From positions 10,974,001-11,038,000 of the forward strand of contig NC_079889.1 in assembly GCF_029227915.1 (NCBI RefSeq): DNA of 64,000 bases. The letters are read 5' to 3'. The translations under genes were made by a program, and so were the position numbers. Below, one piece after another: positions 1-12,265 of the stretch. Below the pieces are notes generated by a model. It was given only the letters and a program-made list of their open reading frames with translations. It was not told the origin of the DNA and made no database searches. Each line of letters opens with the position of its first letter. Position 1 is the stretch's first letter. The stretch comes from Hydractinia symbiolongicarpus (Eukaryota > Cnidaria > Hydrozoa > Anthoathecata > Hydractiniidae).

Positions 1-76
1 ATGCTAGCTAATGAGAGCTAGTTACCTATTTTCTTTTTGTTGATATTTGTTAGAAATTCCAATTATGGTATATGGT

Positions 77-133
77 ATATCGTATGCATGTAAATACTGT
101 ATGATCAATACAGTATTTACATGCATACGATAT
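77..133. repeat. Perfect 26-bp inverted repeat (hairpin)
   Basis: Arms 77-102 and 108-133 are exact reverse complements around a 5-base loop, GATCA. The sequence is AT-rich. It lies in SGPL1 intron or 3' flanking sequence. It could be a small foldback insertion or a hairpin RNA precursor; nothing more is visible. Confidence 0.85.
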
Positions 134-460
134 AAGTTTTAGGAAAATATGTTCAAGTTATTCCCTGCAAGGAAGAAAGATATGTGGCCAGTATAAGCTG
201 CAAATTTGTGTGTAAATGACTTGTCTCATTAACATATATATATATATATATATATATTCATCTTTAAAGGTCTCAACCTTTTTATGAACAATATCTCAAA
301 GCTCTAGTGATAAAATTAGAGGGCCTTGAAACCGGGGATAATGCACTACAACTACCCCTGATTTAACAACAGGTTGTCTTCAACTCATTCGATCCTTCAT
401 GTAAGCTACATAATGTTTAATTCTTGTATTTATTTTACTGTTTAAATTGGATTGGCTCAC

Positions 461-3400
461 CCTTTTCTCCGTGGTACATCATGGAAGCCCAGGTGCAAGC
501 AATGACATTTCCAGGTCTACTTCCAGGTATAGTAGCAGAGGCGTATACTCCACCGCTCCAGTTGGGTTGTGCGAAGTACTAACAAAAAGTTTAATATTGT
601 TACTTTAATAAAAATGGTTGCTATTGTATTGTTTAAAAATGAATTTTGGGAGGTTACTACTAATTTTTACAGATCAAATTCTAAGTGCTACATGTTCTGG
701 GTGTATTTTTTAGTAATATTAGTTTAAATGTAGCGAGGTCATCTTAAAAATTTAGTTATTTTTACGACTGATCAATTTTGCTGAACTAATTTACGGACTT
801 AGTTTACGTGATTTGCTTCGAAAAGCGTAATTTTGCCGAACTTAATTCTGCAAATAGGATAGAAAAGCGTAAAAGTTTCTTTCTGCAAACATACTGACAA
901 CTGTGATTACCTGCTGTTTTCTTATTTCTTTGCTGCGGAATAAGACAACTGATGAACCTTTAGGTGCAAACCCATACTAGACAAACAAATACACAGTTCT
1001 AGTAAAAAACATTCCAAATCTGTAGTAATGGTTTTCTGAAGCTAAATATACATGTTGTTTAATCTAACACATGGTAATAAAAAAATATTTTGATATTTTA
1101 CGCAATCATATACTGTCGTTTAATTCAGTTACCTTGTGCGTATCTGCAGATATGCTTGTCACACCTGGTAACGTAAAATCGTATGGAGGAACATGAAATC
1201 TAAACAGAAACAATGTTAATAAAAATGTAAACAACATAGTGATTATAGAGTAAACAAAATTTATTGTGTGCAAATGTTTGTAACACTTTGTACACAATCA
1301 ATAAAAAACCTACCCAGCTTTTTTCATAAAAGCCACAAGAAAACCACCAAGACAGCAATCAGCATGAAAGTAGAGGTTATATCTTTTAGCCAGCTAAAAC
1401 AAAAGGGATATGTTACAGGAACTTTGATACTTAAGACGAAAAGATTAAAAAAAAATTTTAATCAAAATCCAGTTATGCTAGTTTTTCACTAGAAAGATTC
1501 ATACATGTTTGCCTGATGAAACTAAAATGTACCTTATTGGTATAAAAATTGGCGTGCACTAAATATGGCGACCCTACTTTAATCGCGATTTCGCGGATAC
1601 TAATTTTAATGCACATACCATTTGCGCGAAATATTAATATAAATTTTGGTGCATGACAAGTAAGTTAGAATTTTTATTAGCAGTATACTAACTCTTGATA
1701 TTAACAAATTTAAAATATGAACAATTTTCACTAAAAAAATGTCATAAAATTTTAGAAAAAAAAAATGCGTACTTATTTTGGCGCACACACTATTTGCTCT
1801 TAATAATAGTATAAATTTCGGCGCATTTTTAGAATTTTGCGCGAAAAAGCCCTAAAATTTACACGCGACAAATTTTTGACCAATAAAGTAGTGTCACTTT
1901 GGAGAAAATACAGACATTTTAGAACTTGACATTCATGATTAGAATTATGCATAAATATTGCTACATCAGTGATATCTGTAAAATATGTTTGTGACTTTTA
2001 CTTTAACAGAAGCAATTGTAAGATAAAAAATTAAATGAACCATCTGATTCTCGAAAAATATAAAAGAAATTAAATTATGGTAGAGGCTAAATTCATAAGT
2101 TTTTAATCTTATTATTCAAATAACTTTAAGAAGCAATATCACAAAACTTTTTGTAGCCATTTTGCAAATCATCTGGAGACTTCAGACCAAGTCCCTAAAA
2201 TCTTAAATTATAGTGAAAATTCCCCTTAATCGCCATCCTGAAAATGTATATAAGGAGTTTGTATAGTATACCTTTGAAAGATCTTCGATTGGATCAATGC
2301 AACCATGTGGGAATCCTGGAACAGATCCTACTAACTGAATACATTTTATTACATTAGCAAAAGGTTGAAAGTTGTGGAAAATTTTAAAGGTAATCAACTG
2401 TCTATCAAGTTAAGTTAAGAGCCCGTAAATATGCACCATAATTTGGATACAGAGATTTTATTTACTTAAAAGGACATGCCACAATCAGACCTTGAAATTA
2501 AATAGCAATATTTTCTCTGGTGTAAATTTCTAATTCTTTTATAGATTCAGAAAACCAATAGGTTCTAAAAATGATAAGGGAAAAATTTATCAATGTTTAG
2601 CAAGAGAAAAAAAATAATTTACAAATTCTTTTTAGAAATACGAGAACACGTACTTAGTCACAACTTGTTCTGTCAGTAATTAACAAATTATTCACCTAGG
2701 GTCTTATTAGTGTTGTTTTTAACCATTTTGATTTTCAAAAACTGATAGGAGTGACCTTAGTTTTTTAAAAAAAAATTTTGTTTATTCTTACCAGTATTGT
2801 TCTCCTGCTGATAGCTCTTTTCATTGCCTTTAAAAAAAAGAAATGGAAGTCTTATGTGCGGAAGTCTTATTTTATAGTTTAAATGCTGACATTATTTTAA
2901 TAAATATTAGTTTACCTTCACATCAGCCCGACCTGTCTTTTTGTCAACAGGTATATGCGTCAGCTTCATGTTAAAATAGTGACAAGCCTAAAAAAAAATT
3001 AAAAAGAGTCAATAAATCATAACTCAAAGTCACATTTGCACACCTCACACTATCAAGACCAATTTTTATCTTTCTTGAAACATGATGGAAAAGTAGTGCA
3101 GTATGTAATTGAAAGAAATTCCTAAGATGCTTCATTTTAATTTCTTTCAACCTTATAACAAAAGTTTTTATTACATTACCTTGTCAAAAGCTGGATGGAC
3201 ACTGTAAGGTGCAATACTGAACAAAAAAGAAAACAAAAAATACACTGCAAACTGCAATTTTTACATTCCAGAAGGAAGTTAGTAACGTAACTTTAAAAAT
3301 ATCTCAGAATATATTTACAGACTATGTTAAGATAACAATACAACAGACTTTCTGTAACGACATCCAGAAATCTTCAGACAAGTTTAAGTTTCAAATCTAA

Positions 3401-6400
3401 AACAATATTTACATTTCAGGAACTTGGATTCCTCTAGCTCTCCCAAGCTCTCTATAGCATTTGCATGCCATTAATATGCTTTCAGTTCCACCAGATGTCA
3501 TCTAAGTAAATAAAAACTCATAAGTTTTCTGATCTTAAAGGAAAAGAGGAGAGAAAAGGTCTACTTACCGTTCCACAACAATTTTCATCACCGTTAAACA
3601 TATTAACACACATGCTGACAACTTCAGCTTCCATTTTGCGAACTGAAATAGAGAAACGTAGTAACAGCATAATATGGAATAAATTTCTTTTACGATTATG
3701 ATCAAACCCTGTGCTTGAAATTCAGAACAATCAAAAGTCTTGTAGTTACATCAAGAAATAAAAAAACTGTCCTAAATTGTAGCAAATAATTAAAAGTTAC
3801 AGAAAATTAAATTAACTTTACCGTCTGGAAAAACATCTGCATGTAAAGGATTAGCCCACGAATAATTTTTGTACATCTGAAAACATTAATGTGAGAACGT
3901 TTGTAATGGGACCTTTTAATAAACTGTGGACATCATAACTTGATCCTTACATTTAGAGTTACATTTTTGACTGACTAGCTACACCTTAGCCTAGCTTTTA
4001 TAACAATCTAAATTTCCAAATCATCTGACTGATTCAATGTAAATAACAGCTTAAAAATCCCTAAACATGATCCCAATTCTAAATACATGATATAAAAACT
4101 ACACCAAATACCTGCACCATCAATTCACTTAATTCATTATCTTGAGCATAAACAGCTCCTGAGACGTAGCCATCATCGACAACGGATTTGTCTAAAAGGA
4201 ATAATACAAAAACTTGTTTTACAAATATGTCTATAAGTAACACAGTTGCTAAGATGTACGCCTTAGATTTGACCAAACATTAGGCAACTTGCTAGCAAAT
4301 TTCAGCCCTGTATCCCAGAACTTCATCCATTTAAAACCTTTCCAGTCAGAACTGGATAAGTCTTTAAAATTATGTGCTTCAAAAAAGAATCTTTTTCTGT
4401 GTGTTAAGTTAACTACTGAGAAAAACAATCGTAAGTGTCAAAGAGTATGTTACCGATGCCAGTACTGTGTTCAGGCTTGGACAGGAATTGAGTGCGATCA
4501 CACGCGTACACTTCCGCACACACTATTAATGTTTTTGGTGTGCGTATGATCGCACACCTACAAAGCATTTTGGCGTGTTCTTAAAAAGTGGTGACGATTT
4601 AGCCAGTGAACCCCAAACACTGGGAACTGCAAAAGCCTTTAAACATATAAAACCAAAATAAGCACATTTCCGTAGCTATAAATCTTCCCTAATATAACCT
4701 CAAAATTTAAAAATCAAAACATACAAAATAACGAGATAATTCAAATATAATCTGTCTTTTTTAATCAACCTTTGTTCGACATCTATTTCGTTTTGGTCAT
4801 GTGCCAGCATGAAAGTTTCATAATCCATGATAAAACTTACCACAAGTAATAAAAAACAAAGTAAGGCTGGGCATTTTTATAAGCTAAATTAAATCGCAAA
4901 AATGCGGACGCTAAAGAAAACTTAAAACACATAAAACAAAATAGGTTTTTTAAATTTGCATTATTTTTTATTATTTGTAAGTCATCACAAGCGAATAGGA
5001 AATAATATGCTTCTGGTAATAGAACATTGGTCACTGGTACTTAAAAATAATTATGCATGTCTGTTCCATCTGTAAGTATTTAAGGCGTGTACTATGCACG
5101 CCTAACTTCACTGTATAGCGTGTGGTCTGTTGCACTCACCAACAAGATTTTGGCGTGTTATGGCAACACACCAGAGATTTTACTCCTGTCCAAGCCTGAT
5201 GTTGATAGGCAAATTAGGAAACTTGAGGACTAAAAAGGCCCTTTAACACTAGATTTCAAAAATGGTTGTTTGCCAATAAAAAAGGATAGCATGATAGTAT
5301 AAAGCACAGCCTTTTCTGGTATAATAAAATACTATGTGAAATACATAATTACTAGCTTTATTACTTTCATAATAGCTTAGAAATATTTTTAGGCTTTAAA
5401 GCGAAACAAAAATTCCGCATCAGTTTAGATTAATATTTTTTTAAAAACATTTCTGTTACTATAGCACCTAGACTTCTACAAGTATACATCACCTAATAAA
5501 TAAGGCGAGGGGAAAAAATAAACAAACAAATGTATACCATCAATTTCTTGATATCTCTGTACAAGTTTCATGAGTTCATTCTAACGAAAAAAAAAACATA
5601 ACCCAATCAAATATTGTTGCAATTTTGTAGAAAATTAAATTTTGGGATAAAAAATGACCTACAGATTTCATCCCATTCCACAGCAACTATAAAGTAAAAC
5701 CAAGCAGAAAATTAAACTTTAAATTTCATAAAAATCATTGACTTTCATCAAAAAGCCTTTAAATCCTAATAAGTCCTTAACGTCATGCACATTATTTTTA
5801 AAATTATTACAAGCTCTACACTACAGATGCAATGGCTTAACAAACTTAACAAATTTTTTTGTTGCATATGGATGTGCTGTTACTGACATTATCATATTTG
5901 TATTCTAATAATGTTTGTATTTTGACATAAGGTTCCTAGAGGCCATAGAGCATATTTATGAATAGATCATTCCAACAAATATAATTAGAATATCTACCTT
6001 TTTAACATATGGTTGTCCGTTTACTTTAAAAGCAGTGGCTTCCAACTCTGCTATTGATTTGTCGATTTCTGCTTGTATCTACAGTTTTTAATGAAAACAA
6101 AAAAAATAATCAGTAACAAAGCTTTACCATAAATATAAATTTAAATTGAAGGATTTTTACAAAATAACTTATCCTAATTACAGATTTTCAGGGTATAAAA
6201 TTAAATCAAATAAAAAAAGTATATTCTGTATAACCATTCTTGCAAAAATTTACTGTTAATATACAAACTTTCTCATCTCTTGTTAAATACAATTTGGTGT
6301 ATGGTAATGATCTCACACACATCAAGTGATGGACTTTCTAATATTCAGAATTTTAAAAAGAAAAAAACTTACTTTAGTCCCTATTACTGGTAATCGTCTT

Positions 6401-8745
6401 GCAAGCCAAAATATTTTCTGTTTTATAACATTGAAAAAACCTGTAAATAAATAATGAAAAATGGTGTATATGTGTATTAACAAAAAGAACACCAGCAACA
6501 TACAGAAAATAAATAAATAAAAATGACACAAGTAAAGGCATAGAAAACATATATTAACTGGCATGACTTTAAAATACCCCTCTCATTTTAAGTTTACAAT
6601 TAAATTAACCTATACATGATGAACGTGTAGGTCACACATAAATACAATGCATTGCAATCACGTCTGTTAGGGTTAGGATTATTTTTGTAAAAATTCTGTT
6701 GTCCCGCTACGAATAGAACGCATGCTTTTATAGTATTTACATATTGCAGAGGGGGGGATTCTAAGGTTACTCTAATTGAAGTCTAAAGGCTATTAATGAA
6801 AAAAAAATCATAATTTAAAGAGTAAAAATTGGAATCTTGTTCTTTTACACATACCTTCATCATTGAAGAATATAAATGGTACAACTTTTCTTAATAATAC
6901 TTCCAAAAACAAGAACACAAAGAAACAATAAGTAATGGTGTTGACGACAATCTAAAAATGTTTTAAATCATATTAAATCAAATGGAAAATAGCTAATAGT
7001 TCTAAAAATCATTAAAATTAGTTTACTATTTTTAGATTTGATGATAAACTACGGACGTATATCTCTTACCTCCCAATTTTCCAATCCATTTGTTTTGTGA
7101 TGTATAAATAAACGAACTTCATTTAAGTAGAAGACAAATGTCCACTAAAAACAAAATTCAAATACTAGACAAAATAGTTTTTGAAGTACGATATACTTTT
7201 AAAAGAAGAAGGTAAACAAAGAAAATGTGGCAATAGATTGCTTTCACTTCTACTAAAAGTAGGAACCAGCAATAACTAGCAGTATTTTGAAGTAACCACC
7301 AGAGAACCAACTGTATTTTTAAGTAACCAACAGAGAATCAGCATTTTTTTAAGTTAGCACAAGAGAACGACCAGTTAAATAGATAAAACGAAATAAACAC
7401 AACTATTGCTTCGAATGTGAAACATTTTATAATGTATATACACAACAGTTCATGACCTATTTTTCTGAAATGTTTATGTCTGGTGTGACATAGGCTTTAT
7501 GCAACAGTTGAGACACAGAAGGCTTTTAAAACCACATGCAAGAATTAACAAAAACAAAATTATTATTTTAAATAACGAACTAATATCTGAATTGTAAACC
7601 AAATATAACGAAAAACAGTATACAGAGGAGGGTCCAAAATGAGACATTTTTTTCTTTTGGCAGACAAAGTAAAGTTTGAATGAATTAATAAATGTTGGGG
7701 AGAAACATCGTGGCATCCAGCAGGAAACATACGTTTGTTTTTCTCACATTTTATTTCAAACAATGAACTTTAAACCTTGAAAATACTATTTTTGTTCTGT
7801 TCTTTTTGTTTCCATTATTGCCTTTAGGTTAAATAAATAAATAAATTAAGTTGGTTAATCTTGAATTCTGTGAATTTTATTCATATTTTCGAAAATTAAT
7901 TTCGTAGAATCCATTTATTGGACCTCGTGAAAACAACTTAAAAGTAGCTGGTTAGCAAGAGCGTAAAGTATCAGAAAAAATCCCTGGGAACTAGGTGCCC
8001 GTTTATTTATCATATTTAGTAGTTTTAAGGTCATGAAGTGTTGTGCATAAAAATCACAACACCTTTGCGCCACTGTTGCAGCCTTATCTGGAGTAAATTA
8101 ATAATAACTGCTGGTTCTGTTGTGGTTAGTTAAAAAACAGCTGGATAGATGATAGATAGATAGATATTTCGCCGTTATAAAAAATGTTACGGGTTTTAAT
8201 TTCTTTAAATATTTACAAAAATGACTGGAGCAAAAAGAAGGCACAAGTTCCCTTATCATCACCAAGCCTCGTTTTTAAGCAAAAAAGAGAGAGAGAATTA
8301 AAATAATATTTAGATATCAAATATAGTAAAGAAATATGTTAACTATACAAAAGTCTATATACGAGTGTGTATCTAAAAATATTTACAAATGTCTATAAGT
8401 TCTGTCGTTAATAATTTTGTTTTTGTATTTTTCTTAAAAAATTTAAGAGTTTCATTTGTTTTAATTGCATGAAATAAAAGTGGTTCTCTGGTGGTTACTT
8501 CGAAATACTGCTGGTTACTGCTGATTCGTACTTTTAGTATCTACGGATTGTTTTACTTCAAAATAAAATTTTCAATTCATTCATTTTGTGTTTTTGATTG
8601 GACCTAATGAGCAATATTAAAATTTTAAAAAATATCTACTCACACACAATTCGTTCCAGTGCAAATGCTCTGGTAAATGTGGCTCCACGACACCCAAAAA
8701 TTCTTCCCATATATTTATCCAATTTTCATATAAGTAGTCCGTCAT
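461..8745 (-). CDS. SGPL1: Sphingosine-1-phosphate lyase, 3' end off the left edge
   Basis: PLP-dependent ER-membrane enzyme that cleaves sphingosine-1-phosphate to hexadecenal and phosphoethanolamine, the exit step of sphingolipid breakdown. I read 18 phase-consistent exons on the minus strand: 8745-8644, 7144-7070, 6951-6855, 6440-6373, 6078-5998, 5580-5538, 4191-4112, 3876-3822, 3642-3569, 3501-3413, 3216-3180, 2987-2916, 2827-2792, 2334-2272, 1393-1314, 1199-1133, 976-911 and 578-461. They give about 434 residues against 568 in human, so roughly the last 130 residues lie outside the window. The N-terminal hydrophobic segment is in exon 3. SGGTES is in exon 10, the HADCCLGGF cofactor region in exon 15, and the Schiff-base lysine in SISADTHK (about residue 373) in exon 16. 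[12 protein letters not shown] and PGSRPGN are also family blocks. The start ATG at 8745-8743 precedes a clean GTGAGT donor. No disrupting stops were seen, so the gene looks functional. Confidence 0.95.
4471..5199. mobile_element. MITE-like element in SGPL1 intron 7
   Basis: The ends are inverted copies of TCAGGCTTGGACAGGA (left 4471-4486, right ending at 5199). The inside is non-coding and rich in short GCGTG/CACGC palindromes. No convincing target duplication was seen. The CAGG..CCTG ends would suit a hAT-like element, but the superfamily is not settled. Confidence 0.55.
6595..6775 (+). repeat. Interspersed repeat, copy 1 (pair with 17540)
   Basis: This stretch in an SGPL1 intron shares GTTAGGGTTAGG and GAATAGAACGCAT blocks, and the order of its other blocks, with 17535-17700. 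They are two diverged copies of one unidentified repeat in the same orientation. Confidence 0.5.
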
Positions 8746-8932
8746 CTTGAAACCGCAGTAAGTTCAACGAATAGTTATATAACAAAAATACGAGGAAAAT
8801 ATGCTTGAAACATGAGAATACACTGGACTTTGACTCTTTGTGTTTTGAAAGCAAAAGTAGCGGAGCACATTTGCTACAATTTGTAAAAAGCAGACAGATA
8901 CCCTGCGCTTACAATGCAGCACGGTTGCCCCA

Positions 8933-9052
8933 AAACCTCGTACCAAGGGTTTTTTGCCTTTTCAACATCGAGCACAGGGCGGTGAAATTACTACTTGTTT
9001 AGCCATCAAATAAGTGCTTTGGCATAGGCAACAAACCCTAGGGACGAGGATG
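8933..9052. mobile_element. CCTCGT-type MITE
   Basis: Ends are AACCTCGTACCAAGGG and CCCTAGGGACGAGG, inverted and slightly degraded. The interior, with a 'GCATAGGCAACAAACCC' block, matches the copy at 54082-54179, so the two share a common source. Confidence 0.7.
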
Positions 9053-10282
9053 AGGCAACGCGCGTTTTCTCTGGAAATAGTAACTTTTGCTGATTTTCTC
9101 CTGGACACCTAATTCTAGAAAACTTCATGGTCATTTGCTAAGCTTCCATAAAATATTTCATAAATCCTATGTAGAAAAAACATTTTAACATCTCTATTTA
9201 AAATATGCTTTGCAAAAGTGCCGCCGAAAATAACTCTGGGGCGCTGGGTTAGAAAGGATGGACGAAGAAAATATTTGGACACCTAATGAGTATTCAGTTT
9301 TTGAATGGTTTTTTCTAGAAAAAGGGTCCAATTTTTGACAACTATTTCTAGGTAGCATCGTTGTACAAGTTTTGATAACCACTTCTACACTTCGCCATAA
9401 TAATGAATTGGGAAATGAAATTGGACTGCGCATTATTGACCCGCCTAACGCCAAGTAAAATTAATTTTCCTTGCAGTTGCGAAAATCGCTAAAATTCTTG
9501 GAAAAGAAGACATTTTTTTTTTGGTCAGCTAAAACACAAAACCTCGCATATTTTTACGCTTTCTTCACAATTCGCAGGCCATCCTGGTCCCCAGTGCTCT
9601 TTTTCACTTTTTGCCAATCTCTAACAACAAAAAACCTCGCTGTCGTACAGATTGTCAAAAAAGACACTTAGAGAGCTGAGGTTGAAATACAGTCGACTCT
9701 GATTATAATACAATCACTTATTTTCCCGCTTCTTAGAGAGGGGTCGTTTTCTTGATTCAGTTTGACAAAAAGAAACCGGTTTCCAGAAAGCCCATTGTCA
9801 CTTCAGCTTATAGTAAATATGGACTTCGGTTTGCCTCTGCAATTTGTTTGTCTGCAGCCTCGTTCCCAGACTAATTTTTTGCTTTTTGATATCCGAGACA
9901 GTCTCTTTGCACCGTCTCATTGAGAATGGTTTGTCTGGTAATAGGGGGTTGAAGTGTACGTTGACAAAAAAAATATCGACCGTGAAATTTATTAAAAAAA
10001 TTACATCTGCTTAGTCCGCGCAGAAATGTCTACAATAAACTCCTAACTTAGTTCTGAAACCTGGCTTTGTTGAGCAAGTACCTCTCCCGGTGCTAAGAGC
10101 TTAACAAGTGCGGCAAATTTGATTGGTCGGTTGGTACTTGAGTTTCGATTGCGCATCATTCTGTGATATCTCGTTGGCGTGTGTAAGTAGAAAGGTATGT
10201 CGCAAAGAGAACATACGCCTTGCCCTCGTGGTATGTCGCAAGGAGGTAGTATCCTCGCCTTGTTTACTACATGTGCTAGAAA

Positions 10283-10440
10283 GATAGCATTGAATCGATA
10301 GCACAGTCGGTAGAGCAGTCGCCCAGCAAGCGAGAGGTTGTGGGTCCATCATCTTTGCAGCACTTGGAAAGATAATGTACAGGGGTACTTATACCAGAAC
10401 TTCTAAGAAATTATTGTCCCAAAAAAACTGTTTAAGATTA
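10283..10440 (+). repeat. tRNA-derived SINE-like sequence
   Basis: TAGCACAGTCGGTAGAGC fits a Pol III A box and GAGGTTGTGGGTCCATC a degenerate B box about 35 bases on. The anticodon region does not fold as a working tRNA, and the sequence runs on into non-tRNA DNA. The right boundary is approximate. Confidence 0.45.
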
Positions 10441-10563
10441 AAACCTCGAGTTTATCTCAGAGAGTTTCACGGTCAATATTGCGCCTAAAATTCAAAACTT
10501 TTTGAACGATGAAGTTAAAGATGAACCTAGACAGGGTTCCCACTTATTTTGCACTTTTTAAAG

Positions 10564-11104
10564 ATACCGTAATTCTTCATTCTAACCCCCTTCCTTTGTT
10601 TAGCCCCCCTTCCAATACCCTAACCCCCTTCTCCAACAACTCAAAAAGTTATTTAACCCCTTCCTTTATTTAGCCCTCCACGGCTAAAAAAAATAAAATA
10701 ATAATAATTAAAAAAATAAAAATAGAAAAAAAGTAAAAGCAGTCAAAGAAATTCAATATTATTCATCATGATTTAACGATATCCATATTCTGCAAGTCCA
10801 TCATAGAACCAACCTCCTCCCCAGGTCCATTTTTCTCTTTCTGACAATCTCGAACGGCGAGAAGAAATTCTTCGCGCCGTCTCGGATATCAAAACAGCGA
10901 AAAATTTCCCTGGGAACGAGGTTGTCATAGAACTTCTTCTGTTAGATGAAGATGATGATGAAACAGACAAAGTTAACATTATGTATTAATTTGAAAAATG
11001 TATGTGTTTAAAATTCTATAATTTATTTAGACCTCTCCCTTTACTTAGCCCCCCTTCTATTTAGCCCCCTGTCTAAAACTTCTAGAAAAGAAGAATTACG
11101 GTAT
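10564..11104. mobile_element. TIR element starting ATACCGTAATTCTTC, with nested MITE
   Basis: 15-bp inverted ends are at 10564-10578 and 11090-11104. Next to both ends are repeated TTAGCCCCCCTTC-like blocks, also inverted. TA at the tips suggests a Tc1/mariner-type MITE. A second MITE (10810-10924) interrupts it. Confidence 0.65.
10810..10924. mobile_element. CCTCGT-type MITE nested in a TIR element
   Basis: CAACCTCCTCCCCAGG at the left and CCCTGGGAACGAGGTTG at the right form the inverted ends. The interior carries CGAACGGCGAG and GCCGTCTCGGATATC blocks, shared with the copy at 53861-53952. Confidence 0.75.
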
Positions 11105-11322
11105 GTAGGAGAACTTTTCAGGGGGTGGTATTAGGTCTGTTGTTAGGGGAATTTTTCAGCGGGGAAAACACATACAAAAATTTAGGACATTTTAGGAGAA
11201 TTTGAATTAATAATAGGGTAACTTAGAATCACAAGAAACAAAGATTTCAAAAGAACTGATTAAAGTTTATTTCCGTATTGATGGCTGCTATAGAATATCA
11301 GTAATTTGTACCATATTCCACC

Positions 11323-11408
11323 CAACCTCGATCCCAAAGCCTGTAGGGTTTTTTGATACCAGGGTGAAACGAATATAAAAAAAACAACGCTACAAGGGAT
11401 CGAGGTTG
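11323..11408. mobile_element. CCTCGA-subtype MITE
   Basis: Left end CAACCTCGATCCC and right end GGGATCGAGGTTG are exact inverted copies. The interior contains an inverted TTGATACC/AT-rich segment. It belongs to the 'GATCCCAGGACCTGT' subtype also seen at 18588 and 18953. Confidence 0.75.
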
Positions 11409-12265
11409 CATTTTATCTCCACAAAAAAAACATCCATAATAAAAATTAAGTTTTACAAATGGATGTTCCCTAAGAGTTTTTACAAAAAATCAGGAATTTT
11501 TGGATTCTTTATGATTTTATTTTATTTAAGATTTCTTTAGTGTATTTAAAGGCGTGCGAACCCTTAGGAGATCTAAGGCAGTACACAGGACTTGGGAAAG
11601 GAAAAAAAAAAGATTTTGGAAATTTCGGGGAATTGTTCTTATCAATTGTACCAATAACAACGTAATTTTCGCGTATTAAAAAAACGTTTAAAACGCCCTT
11701 CCGTAATCAACTGTCACTTCTCAAAAAACGCATTAATTTTCGCAGATTTCCCGCATAATTTCTGTACTAAAGTTCGCGCGCTAGCGAATGCGCGAAACTT
11801 GTACACATGGAAAGTAGTACGAATACACGCTTGTTTTATAAGAATACAAAAAACCCACTACTGTTCTGGAAAGTAGAACAAACTATTGTTTTTAACCAAT
11901 CCCAGCCTATTATCTATAACAAAAAGCTTGTATTTCCTTCAGATATCATTGTGCGTAGAAATTAAATGACTAAAATTGCCGAATTTTTTGTTTCTCTACT
12001 CAGCATAAAAAGATATCCTGCTAACGTCAGCATAAGGCTGCTTAAAATTTAGATTAGAATACAAGAAGAATTCTTTCATAATTTGATGATGTACATAAAA
12101 ACACATACATAGCTGCTCTCATAAAATAGAAGACTGTAAATACGATTTTCTATCAATATAATTTTATAACAAAATTTAGTTCCAATTAACGCTCAAACCA
12201 TAGGCAGGAGAACCAATCACTAATCAGATCATGTAGCACGTTATCCAATCACAAATCTTTAATCT

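Larger units (their letters stand above)
8746..12265. other. Gene-free interval between SGPL1 and TMEM107
   Basis: No exon was recognised here. It holds several short inverted-repeat elements (8933-9052, 10810-10924, 11323-11408), a larger TIR element (10564-11104) and a tRNA-like SINE head (10283-10440). SGPL1 reads leftward from 8745 and TMEM107 ends at 12266 on the same strand, so the SGPL1 promoter should lie just to the right of 8745. Confidence 0.6.

Noticed and set aside
10283-10440. Functional tRNA gene
   Set aside because: A and B boxes are present but the stems and anticodon arm do not fold properly; it fits a SINE head better. The same holds for 44821, 45935, 34421 and 61606.
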